The translations under genes were made by a program, and so were the position numbers. Positions 22,812 through 31,930 of a stretch of 64,000 nucleotides of DNA are shown in pieces. The DNA is from Welwitschia mirabilis. Taxonomy: Eukaryota; Gnetophyta; Gnetopsida; Welwitschiales. Positions within the stretch are counted from its first letter, which is position 1. Every line of letters starts with the position of its first letter. Location of the stretch: NCBI GenBank assembly GCA_051453625.1, contig JBOZIK010000001.1, positions 268,800,302 through 268,864,301 of the forward strand, read 5' to 3'. The notes under the pieces were generated by a model. That model did not search any database. It saw only the letters and a list, made by a program, of their open reading frames with translations, and was not told the origin of the DNA.

Positions 22812-23480
22812 TTATTTCATTATGATTAAGGTATCTAATGTCATTTATTTTGTGATATTGATAGAGTAATGTTGAACAAACATTTCTAGTAATTATTTTA
22901 GACTTGTAATCGAATGAATTGGTATTCTATGATACAAGGGCTTGTTGTTTCAAAAATTGTCAAAATAGATAACATGTTGTATTTCATTTAATGTTGTATA
23001 TATGACATGCATGTTTATAGTTTCTTAAATGCATGACAAGGTCTTCTACACCTGTGAATTTCTCAAAGTTGGGCATTTCACTAGCTGATATGGTTTTACA
23101 AGGAATAGNNNNNNNNNNNNNNNNNNNNNNNNNNNNNNNNNNNNNNNNNNNNNNNNNNNNNNNNNNNNNNNNNNNNNNNNNNNNNNNNNNNNNNNNNNNN
23201 NNNNNNNNGAATGTCTCAAAGTTGGGCATTTCACTAGCTGATATGGTTTTACAAGGAATAGAGGGGTAAATCAGACTGTCATCAAAGTCAAAATCTAAAT
23301 AGTTTTCTTAATTTGGAGACCTCGTTTCAGGTCATTAATAGCTTTCCAAATGGTTGTCAAATTAGGTTGATTGAGAGTTTTGATTTTAGCTTGTCTATTT
23401 CTAGTTGATTCTTCTCCATATGTGGAGTATTCGAATAAGCTATTATCATTGTTAGCCTATTTCTTTGGACCTTGTGCTTG
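22812..23480 (-). pseudogene. Gypsy gag, proximal (duplicated) copy
   Basis: Minus strand: KIPCKTISASEMPNFEKFTGVEDLVMHLRNYKHACHIYNIK on the low side of the gap at 23109-23208, the conserved entry of the retrotrans_gag domain. Nearly the same segment is present again at 22195-22711, separated by a 100-N gap, and bases 23056-23108 repeat as 23209-23261 around the second gap. Either a tandem duplication or unmerged assembly overlaps. Confidence 0.6.
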
Positions 23481-23629
23481 TGGTGGTTGTTGAATTTTTG
23501 GGTTTTCTTTATGGCCCCATTCATTGATGAACTCTTCATTATTGCTTTTCTCATAGAGAAGTTCATTCTGACGATCTTGACTTATTTCTTGACTAGTTAA
23601 TCCTAACTTTTGGATGCCATGACATGAAT

Positions 23630-23788
23630 TCACTCACTGTGATGGACAAGGTATAACTCCCAATAAGCTCTATAGTCCATGATGGCGTGAAGCTTATCTG
23701 CAGCGAGCATAGAGGGGTCTTCTTGGATGAGGAGTTTGTACATCTCCTCAGAAATGTAGATCTTTTTGCCTCTCATTAATACAGGCAT
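23630..23788 (-). CDS. Intact 52-codon leader ORF before gypsy gag
   Basis: ATG at 23788, TGA at 23630-23632. The protein begins MPVLMRGKKIYISEEMY and ends ELYLVHHSE; no stop interrupts it although the neighbouring gag is full of stops. It is the first ATG after the primer-binding site (about 23870-23891), roughly 100 bases downstream of the LTR. It could be the true gag N-terminus, with a later frame break, or a separate leader peptide. No domain recognised; mildly charged, with an amphipathic look (KLLIQEDPSMLAADKLHAIM). Confidence 0.45.
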   Translation of the reverse strand: MPVLMRGKKIYISEEMYKLLIQEDPSMLAADKLHAIMDYRAYWELYLVHHSE

Positions 23789-23869
23789 TATGGCTATTCT
23801 AAGTCAAGATAAGGTTTTGGGAAAAATGAATGTGAAATGTCCACCAAATGATTTAAAAACCCACTAGAG

Positions 23870-23891
23870 GGACCCTTCTTCTAGTGCCAAA
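23870..23891 (-). other. Putative primer-binding site of the gypsy element
   Basis: Minus strand TTTGGCACTAGAAGAAGGG immediately inside the LTR boundary, resembling the TTTGGCRCYAGAAGGAGGG sites I associate with Tat/Athila-type plant gypsy elements. First-strand cDNA would be primed by a tRNA here. Confidence 0.5.
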
Positions 23892-25222
23892 CTATTTACG
23901 AGATTTTTCATTTCTTGTAAATGGTGGATTAGTTATATTTTAATGATGATAGATGATTTTGGTGGTTTGATGGTGATTTGACAGAGTTTAAGCTAAACTT
24001 AATGACTTGACATGGTTTGACTAAAGTTAACAAAGTTTGACTAGGTTGGACTGAGATTGAGTAACTTTGTCTAACCTTGATAGACTTTGACTAAATTCGA
24101 CTATTTTTAACAGACTTTGATTGAGTTCAAAAACTTGTTCCTTGACTGTTTAACTATCTTTGACTATTTTTAATTGTTTTTTATTATTTTCTACTATTTA
24201 ATAACTTGGCATTGATTAAGCTTGATAGTTTGATAGTTTGACTAACTTTGATGGCAAACTATTTACAAGGTTTTTCATGACCTAAATTCTTGATTTGATT
24301 TAACCTGATGATTGGGTTTTGCAATGTGAGATTTGATTGTTTTGATTTTCTTTGATATTTAAATTTATCACTAAAATTAAAAAGACTATTTCTGTATATT
24401 TTTCCTTTAAAATTTCAATTTAATCAAAAGATTGAATTTCTTTTTACTAACATAAGTAAAAAATAAAACAATAAAACAAACGAAATAAAGTTGTTTAAAA
24501 AAAAAAAGTTTACATGCAATGGGTGATAAAGTATCCATTTTATAAAGGTAAGTTTTCCAAATAAACAGTAATAGAAATGTATATCTTAATATATTTAAAA
24601 GCCAGAGTAGGTGCTACTTACATGTTGATGGAAAAATAGATCTAGAAAATACTTACATTTTAAAACTTCAAAAATTAAGAAATGGCATTATTGCTGAATC
24701 ATGCATTGAAAATAAGATTTAAAACAAAAATAATGTCTATTATGAATTAACAAATTCCAATAAAATTTCAAAAAGGAATATTGAAGAGTTTCTTTTGATA
24801 ATGCTCTTGTCATGTAACTCTCTACAAAATTTGTTTCACTAAGCTGAACTAAGAATGATGAAAAAGAACCTGGAGGTCATGACGCTGTCCCTGCGTGTTG
24901 TGCTTGGGCCTCTCACACAGTCTTTCCTGTGATCTGATCTTTGCTTGAATGCAGCCTTTTGTGATGTCTTTGCTGTCTATTGTTGTTTTCGTTTGATATG
25001 GCGCCTTCTCATCTCTCTTGTTTTCCTCTGGCTTGTCTTCTTCTCTGGTTTTCTAGTGTAGCTTTATTGTTGTAACGCAGTCTTTGCCTCCTTCGCTGGT
25101 GCTCTCCCAAATGATTTACGCTCATGTTCTTTTCGCTTTTTTCCCTTCGTCGGTCCTCCACTCTTTTTATGGCATTGCGTTGGTCTTCTTTTCAAGACAT
25201 ATTTTTTTGGGTGCCTTGATTG
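23892..25222 (-). repeat. 5' LTR of the Tat/Ogre-like gypsy element
   Basis: Partner of the LTR at 8367-9712. It differs by many substitutions, including an insertion with extra TTTGACT motifs near 24030-24100. Less AT-rich than the 8.4 kb copy in its last 350 bases (24880-25222), closest to the syntaxin gene. Confidence 0.6.
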
Positions 25223-26018
25223 TGCGGTTGTTTCTGTTTTTTATAGACAATACCTTTTTCAAGTTGTTTGGTGGACAGTTGGAAACTAGAGAACCTGAAA
25301 TAGAAGGATTAAAACGGAAATTAAGCCGCAAGTTGGCACCCACCTCATCATCTGTGTCATATGATTGAGAGATTGGAGAATGTGCAGCTACATGGTGGCG
25401 CCCCAACTTTGAGACTACAATGTACCCTTATTGTCCCCCACATATAACAAAACCTAAGGAATGCAGAAAGTTGTTTGTTGTACCACTCCAGCAAAGCAAT
25501 ATTTTGCTGCCCCCAAAAATCTGAAGCTGTTGGCAGTTCCATTGTTTCAGCTATATGACAATGTTCAAAGGTATGGTCCAGTAATTTCTGCCATTTCACT
25601 TTATCTGTCAACGTTTAACTTTGTTACATACGTCAGTTCCTAGCTGCGTTTCATAGAAAGAGGAAACATCTCAAATCCAATGATAGTGAAGCCATGATTT
25701 TGAAAGATTTCACTCTGAATGAAGCTTTAGATTTTTTACCCTTAAGCTTGCTAACTTGTGGTTGACTAGCTGGTTCAGCCACGTGGTTTCAAATTTGTTA
25801 ATATTTTCTTATCACCTGTAATTCTATCCCAATCCAACAAATAGTGAGAAAGATCATTTGAATTTTGTTTCATTTTCATGTGACTAGAACACATGTAGAA
25901 ATCTAACTTGTGGAACCTCTCATACAAATTGACTGTTGAACAAGATTGTTATTTTGTTTTTCAAAAAAAAAAAAAAAAAAGTTTACAGATATAATATTTT
26001 CTTATTACATGATCCGTA
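25223..26018. other. Higher-GC flank downstream of the syntaxin gene
   Basis: 25223-25640 has visibly more G+C than the transposon DNA and an 84-codon minus-strand open frame (25611-25357; KWQKLLDHTFEHCHIAETMELP) that I cannot assign. It may be untranslated or flanking host DNA of the syntaxin locus. An 18-base A-run lies at 25963-25980. Confidence 0.35.
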
Positions 26019-26265
26019 GAATGCTTTCAAGCATTCCTGGATCAACCAATACTCAGCCGCAGATAATTATCCAACCTCTGAAAAGCTTTCCAGCATTTCT
26101 GGATCAACCAATACTAAGCTCCGAAGAATAAATGCTAATATTTTGATCTGTAGAAAGCTTCCAAGCATTTCTAGATCAACTAATGCCAAACAACAGTGAA
26201 TAGCTTAACATTTCGATCCGTAAAAACCTTTCAAGCATTTTTACATCAACTGAATCACGAAACTA
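26019..26265. repeat. Tandem array of about four roughly 70-bp units
   Basis: Units begin near 26019, 26079, 26152 and 26222. Each contains GCTTTCAAGCATTYCTGGATC followed by ATCAACYAATRC and, in the better copies, AATAAATGCTAATATTTTGATC. The array ends about 100 bp from the syntaxin stop codon and so probably lies in or just beyond its 3' UTR. A partial copy exists at 5158-5260. Confidence 0.75.
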
Positions 26266-26371
26266 ATCTGAACACAGCTTCATCCATACCAGACACAAGC
26301 AAACCAAATGAAAAGAACAAATCTCGGACCTCAAACGGATCGCTTCAACAGCTGCTTCGCGCTTCAAACCT

Positions 26372-27268
26372 CTACTTTTTTACAAGCACAGGCACAAGAA
26401 TAACGATGATGATGATAATAATTATGAGAATGGCGATGCAGGTCCATTTGCGTGTGTTTCGTTGAAGTTTCTTAGCATGTGCAAGCCTCACAGTGCCTCT
26501 TTGAACAAACGACGAAGCTTTCCCGATCTGCGCCTCAATATCATTCATCTGATCGCCTTGAGCCTCAACCAGAACAGACATGTCAAGAAAGATCTGATGA
26601 AGCTCCAACAGATTCCTTTCAACCTCGCGAACCGCATTGTGCCTTTGCTGCATTTCGCTAAGAACGTCCAAGATCTCACCGCGTCCTTGCTCGCGAATAG
26701 CCTGTTGAAGAATATTTTCACCTTCGCCTGACTCGATCATCTGCTCGATCATCTCCTCGCTCGCCTTTTCCCCTGTAACAGTAAAATACCTGCGCTCGAC
26801 CGTTTCCATATACTCCGCTTTGATATTTTGACGCAAAAACTGAAACTGGTCCATAAGCTTCTTCAAAGAGGTCCGAAGGGCATTCGTTGTTGCCGTTCGC
26901 GTCCGCTCTGCAGAGCTTCCAGGTCCGCATCCAGGAATTCGAAGACTCGCAGCATTTTCGCGATCCACAGCATCCAGCTTCGCTTTGACGGATTTCACCT
27001 TCCGCAAAACCATATCAACCTCACGCTCCATCCGTTTTCTGACAGCTTTCATAGCATCAGCTCTGTGAACCGTTTTGCTCTCTTCATTTGTCGATCGGAT
27101 CCTTTCAAGCAAGCTCCGCATCTCCTCCATTTCCATTTTGATGTTATTCACGTCCGTGAAGAAAGGATCCAGATTTTGTTCAGACTTAGGCTCTCCCAGT
27201 TCCACATCTTCCAAGTCATCGTATCCAGCTTTGCCCTCGGCACAGGTTCCAGACAAAAGATTGTTCAT
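26372..27268 (-). CDS. SYP12-like: Plasma-membrane Qa-SNARE, SYP12-type syntaxin
   Basis: A single-exon gene of 298 codons, the only intact host gene here. Start: ATG at 27268 giving MNNLLSG, which matches the MNDL start of plant SYP1 proteins; the codon two before it is TTG, so the longer frame is not used. Layout: short acidic N-terminus, Habc three-helix regulatory domain (about 30-150) containing the diagnostic PGCGPGSSAERTRT, the conserved ETVERRYFTVTGE, SNARE motif (about 200-265) with zero-layer Gln at residue 237, basic NTRKW, one C-terminal anchor (about 275-296, WTCIAIL then a run of Ile). Pairs with Qb+Qc SNAP33-type and R-SNARE VAMP72 partners to fuse secretory vesicles. Length is normal for the family (about 300-345). 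Which SYP12 member it is (SYP121, 122, 124 or 125) cannot be decided. Confidence 0.93.
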   Translation of the reverse strand: MNNLLSGTCAEGKAGYDDLEDVELGEPKSEQNLDPFFTDVNNIKMEMEEMRSLLERIRSTNEESKTVHRADAMKAVRKRMEREVDMVLRKVKSVKAKLDAVDRENAASLRIPGCGPGSSAERTRTATTNALRTSLKKLMDQFQFLRQNIKAEYMETVERRYFTVTGEKASEEMIEQMIESGEGENILQQAIREQGRGEILDVLSEMQQRHNAVREVERNLLELHQIFLDMSVLVEAQGDQMNDIEAQIGKASSFVQRGTVRLAHAKKLQRNTRKWTCIAILIIIIIIIVILVPVLVKK

Positions 27269-27440
27269 CTTCAAAGATTTCTTCGACCAAAATGCTACCG
27301 TTTGGCTTGCGAAGAGGGAGAGAGATGTCGAGGCCGCTTGAGCTTAGGGAGAATGGATTTCTTATGGAGCTTCAGCTGCTCTTCGGGCTTCTGCCTTTCT
27401 AAGAAGAGTCCATTCTCTGCCATGCATATATTGCAAAAGA
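27269..27440 (-). promoter_or_regulatory. Probable 5' UTR and TATA-like box of the syntaxin gene
   Basis: Minus strand upstream of the ATG is pyrimidine-rich (CATCTCTCTCCCTCTTCGC at about 27310-27328), as in many plant leaders. CAATATATGCATGG at about 27420-27435 could be a TATA box, giving a start roughly 30 bases further and a leader of about 120 bases. A four-codon upstream ORF (ATG GAC TCT TCT TAG, near 27415) would be included only if transcription starts further upstream. Weak evidence, by inspection. Confidence 0.3.
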
Positions 27441-27599
27441 TGATGCTTTCGATGATACAGTGGCGAATTAGGATTCCTTGGAAATTTCATGCTTATCAGG
27501 TCTGGTGCTTCTCCGTCCATCCCTTATTGGACATAGGTTGGCAACAGGGCTTCACCACCAAGTCAATCGCCAGCTGAATTTAAGAATAGTTTATTAAGC

Positions 27600-28004
27600 T
27601 TTTATCAAATGAGGTAAGATAGGCTGGTCGCGATTTTCAACGTAAGAGGAAACTTCAAACGCACTTCTGAAAACGTAACCTTTTTATGCCCGAAGTGAAC
27701 TTTCTAGCTAAAATGGGAACAGGTATGTTAGAAACTTTTTATATCGAAAATTTTATGCTTCTAAGGATGGTAATACACATGACTTGAGGAAAACATAGTA
27801 TACTGGAAAAATATTGTATCACATGTTACAATGGGGAAAAAGGAGTAAGAAAAAAATAAAAAGGAAAAATTTCTAAACATTATCATGTCACAAGTTATAT
27901 GTAACGTTATCATGGTCAAAATCAAAGTCATGTTATACGTTATATGTGAAAAACTTCAAAGTTCATCATAATTATAAGCAAAAGTTATAATGTTGTTGAA
28001 AGAC
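27600..28004. other. Spacer upstream of the syntaxin gene
   Basis: G+C falls from the gene level to the AT-rich background near 27720. No coding or repeat feature recognised. Confidence 0.4.
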
Positions 28005-28136
28005 TTTTTCAAGCATCGAACTCTCACGAAGACTAAAGCACTACTCTATCATTGGGATGTCCCTTCAGCGACAAACATCCTAATGGTAGAGTGCTGCTCC
28101 ATATCTTTCTAGTAGTGAGTTCAATTCTTGAAAAAA
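28005..28136. repeat. tRNA-like inverted repeat (possible SINE pair)
   Basis: Two arms of about 60 bp in inverted orientation. The core arms 28037-28060 and 28075-28098 match at about 20 of 24 positions, around a 14-base loop, and the outer ends TTTTTCAAG (28005-28013) and CTTGAAAAA pair as well. Each arm carries a polymerase III A-box-like TGGTAGAGTGC or TGATAGAGTAG and a B-box-like GAGTTCAATTC or GAGTTCGATGC about 33 bases apart, which is tRNA or SINE-head spacing. No tRNA cloverleaf closes, so it is not called as a tRNA gene. Confidence 0.5.
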
Positions 28137-30190
28137 TATTTTAAGGAAAAAGATTATAATGTCATTATTAACAATTAGCCTTTGTAAAGGAAAGTTTTTT
28201 AACATTGTTTGTGAAATTAGGATTCCTTTTCGTTAGTTCTATTTACTAATCTAGCATTCTTACGTCAAACAAAGTTTCATAGACATGTCTATTGTTTTCT
28301 TGATATCCATGCCTATCTCACAAGAATTATGGTAGTATTATTTGGTTTTTAGATATTGGTTTAGTATTTAATGTTTACAATGTTATAGTATAAAGTTTCT
28401 CTTATATAAGTATATCCATGACCTATTCTACAAGTTTAATTACTAAGAGTTTACTAATTTTAATTTTAGCAATCACTTCATTATGCATTATTAAGATGCT
28501 ATGGTTAATGCCCTGACCATTGTGAGCAAGAATAGAGAATGAAATCCATAAGCTTATTTTCTATGACATAGAATGCAATAATTCTTATAAGTGTTTGTAT
28601 TACAAATGAAAAATAGTCACAAACAGTAATAGCATCATTTAACATTCTTAGTAATCATAATGAATACTCCATGTACTTTAATGTATACTATGCCATTTTG
28701 ATGTAACCCTTGTGATAGATCTTATGGACTTTGAAGTAGCCATGGTTCTTAATTAATAAGTATTTTTGAATATTAGAATTATGAGTATGGAAAAATAAGT
28801 TAAAATATGATTAAGAAATCCACTTTCTATTAACAGGAAAAATATTAATGTTAACTACTTAAGGCATCCATCTTGATATGTGCTTTATACATGATAATCT
28901 TTTTAACATCTATATTTAGAACTTCAAATTATTGTGAAGTCTTTTATTTATTTCTTTGATATTTGCATCTTTTAAATGCTATTTGAATACATGCTTCATT
29001 TAATGTACCCTAATAATAGAGTGAAGATAGACATAATGTTCTTAGGCTAAACTTGTAACTAATGGTTGGTGATGAATTAGATAAATAACACTTCTAATAT
29101 GATTATAAGTTCTTATCTCAATCATAGTTAAACCTCCAAGAAACAAGGATAAAAAAAGGAAACTATGATAAGTGGTAAATTAAATTTATAGAAATACTAT
29201 ATTTAGATTAATTAGGGGATTCAAAGTCAAAGCTTTCAGTGATCATACATCCCTTAAAAATATAATATCAAATCACCTAAATGAATGCCTAACTATACAT
29301 AAATCCTTATAATACATGAATTAGCACATCTAAGGGTTCAGACACACAATCTTTTAAGTGAAGTCCAAGTGTTACACTAGTTAAACTACCATCCATTTGC
29401 CTATGTTTATAATATTATTTTTGAAACATTTAATTTATCATACTAAGATAGGAAATTAAATCAGAATATATAATAGGAAAAATTTTATATTAAATTATAA
29501 AAATATAAATTTATTAAAACCTTTTATGAATATAAATAGAAAAAACATTCGCATAAAGTTAAAATATTTATTAGGGAGTGTTGAACCCCAAAATTAAAAA
29601 TGTATTATTAAATTAGATTCAAGGTACAAGCCCTTAAGAATCTAGTATTCACTCAATTTTTCTTTGCTTAAAGCAATAATAAAAATGCAACATCTTTAAG
29701 AATTTAATGCTAAACTCTTAATGAGATATTATATTCATGTTCTTTCTTCCAAATAATGACTTCATAAGAAAGCTTCTAGATAAAAGAAGAAGTAGGTTAA
29801 AACACTTATATAAACATAATATAACTTAGTAGATAAATGAAGCTGTGTGCTAAGAATAATGTCATTAATGATTAATTAAAAGTTATTATAAATTTTAAAA
29901 ATCCCTTTCCAAGAGTCTTATGGAACTACACACCATAAAAAGAATGAGCAAAGGAATCTTTTGCACTATAGATAGGACACTATAAAGAAATAACTCTTAT
30001 ATGGTAGTGATGGATTTTAATTGGGAGATCTTAATGGATTTAACAACATAACATGAAAAAAATTCAATTTTAAAAAAGTGAAAGATTTCTAGATATCTTT
30101 TTCCATTTCCTTTCAAAATTATGGTGACAATTGCATCTTCTAAGTAGTTATTGAATTTGTGATCAAGAGCATAATTTAATTAATGATGTC
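28137..30190. other. AT-rich spacer without recognisable genes
   Basis: No open frame or motif that can be supported. The upper part (about 29.75-30.2 kb) may hold the decayed 3' end of the LINE that follows. Confidence 0.4.
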
Positions 30191-30199
30191 AGAAGAAAC

Positions 30200-31930
30200 T
30201 TTAAACTTCAAAAGAAAAATAAACCTACCATCCTTTTAAAGAATATCTAGAAAGATCTGATGCAAAAATTTGTCTATCTTTAAAAATGTTAAGATTAGAA
30301 ATTAATTTTTAACATGTTTCTCTTCTTATTCTATTTAGTCCATAGAGAAAGAAGCCTCATATCATGTAATTCATTTATCATGAAGTCATATGAACAAAGC
30401 TATAATAATTTATCATTTAACCTAAGTAGCGCATAATATAGATGAATGAATATCCTATGACTATACATTAAAAAGGAGACATCAAAGATTAATTTATAAA
30501 AGTAGATCTTTTAAAACTTTTATCTAATAATAATTCCCACATCCACTAAGTGTACACCAAGTTTTCTAAATTTATTTAAAAATTGGACAATTAGCAATGG
30601 AAATGGATTTAGAAAAAAATAAAATAATGAAGAATACTTTTAGAAATTCAACTATTGAATTTTCCTTACATAAGTTTATTTCTAAGGAGAAGAATCTAGG
30701 AATAATTACCTTTAATACATTTAAAAATCAATTTAGCTAAAAGAGAAACACCTTGATTATAATAATTGATAAGTTTAAGGCCTTCATCTTTCTTTTTGAT
30801 GGTGCAAATATTCCAATTAACATTAGAAAAGTCATTGGAATCTTAAGTAGTTATAAGTAGATTTGGTAGGATGCTAGCTAACAATGTAAATATTAAATAC
30901 ACATTAATTAGAGAATTTATTTAACAATAAAAATTTTAGTAGAGAGTGTAAGTTTCCTTCCTTTCTATTTTTCTAGCTTCTTTTCAAGTTTATAGACAAC
31001 ATAATTCCATAAAACGTTAAAATCAGCTCTAAAGAAAAAGGAATTTATAAAATTTAAAAATGAAATTATTTTCAAAATTTATGGAATCCATCTCATTCAT
31101 GTCATATTTAGAATAACTAATATATTTTTGCCAATTGGTACAAGAGCTAGATAAATTATAGTATTCCTTCACATTTGCTAATAACTTGTCATGAAGAAGG
31201 AATCATCTACAAAGTTAATGTTGAGGAGTTACATACCTCTATCATCCAGTGAAATTCCCTTAATGATTCCCCTTTTTAAGATCATAATAAAGGTTATGTA
31301 AAAGAAATTTCATAATGTCATAAAAATTTAAGGAGTTAGTAAACACCCTTTATACATTGATCTCTATAGAGGAAAGAAGGGGCTTAACTCAAAGCTTCTA
31401 ACAATGTGATCAGTTACATCGTTGAGTAAGATACACACCATACAAATAAGCTACTCACCTAATGTCATTCTTTCAAGATAGGAAATAATAAAACCCAATT
31501 TAATTCCATTATAAACTATGGAATAATCTAAATTTTTAAAATCACTATCTTAATGAGTGTTAAAATATTATTGATTCCACTTCCAACTTACAATAAAATT
31601 ATTCAAGATGTATATACATTTCGTAAAACTTCTAACATCTATAAGCCAAGGATTTAGCTAAAATTTTATAATTTTTGGTAAGAAGAAAATTAGGCCTCCA
31701 ATTGCTAATATATTAAAGATCTCTACCCCTTGGAAGCAGTTAAATAATGCCTTTATTAATATTTTCCCCCAAGAAAAACATGTTTGATTACTTCTTAGAG
31801 AACATGAAAGAGATCAACTCTTATAATCTTCTAGAAAGAATTATATGGAAAATCCATTAAATCTGAGCTCTTTAGCTTCTATCAAACTACATATCTCCCA
31901 TGATGAAGTTAGTTATCATGTTAGTCTAAT
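30200..31930 (-). pseudogene. L1-type LINE reverse transcriptase remnant
   Basis: Minus strand, high to low: ENINKGII..LLPRGRDL near 31770-31730, SNWRPNFLLTKNYKILAKSLA at about 31709-31650, the catalytic box FVDDSFF (31196-31213; usual FADD), VVYKLEKKLEK..KGRKLTLSTKI at about 30990-30930 (the EKKL..WK.R.LSLGGR thumb block) and CTIKKKDEGLKLINYYNQGVSLLAKLIFK at about 30810-30725. These are RVT_1 blocks of plant L1 elements in order. Frameshifts and stops throughout. Endonuclease and ORF1 are not visible upstream. Confidence 0.75.

Larger units (their letters stand above)
8367..25222 (-). mobile_element. Ty3/gypsy element, Tat/Ogre-like, with nested insertions
   Basis: Two homologous LTRs (8367-9712 and 23892-25222) enclose a minus-strand internal region ordered PBS, leader ORF, gag, protease, RT, RNase H and a second, archaeal-type RNase H-like domain. 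That last domain is the reason for the Tat/Ogre assignment. Integrase is not visible: the frame is cut at the N gap 16524-16623, beyond which a Copia element follows and then directly the 3' LTR. Many stops, and no readable polyprotein. The nested pieces are the Copia element at about 9.74-16.5 kb and a solo LTR at 19003-19285. The pairing of the LTRs rests on alignment by eye. Confidence 0.65.

Noticed and set aside
22984-23269. Open frames spanning N gaps on both strands
   Set aside because: Continuity depends on the 100-N filler, and the plus-strand frames are antisense to gypsy gag.
27272-27274. Upstream start of the syntaxin frame giving a 300-residue protein
   Set aside because: The codon there is TTG; the first ATG is at 27268 and gives the family's MN(D/N)L start.
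26462-27577. Plus-strand open frames of up to 249 codons
   Set aside because: They lie antisense to the syntaxin coding sequence, whose codon structure and conserved residues explain the openness.
28005-28136. A genuine tRNA gene
   Set aside because: A-box and B-box-like sequences are present, but no closed acceptor stem or anticodon arm can be drawn.
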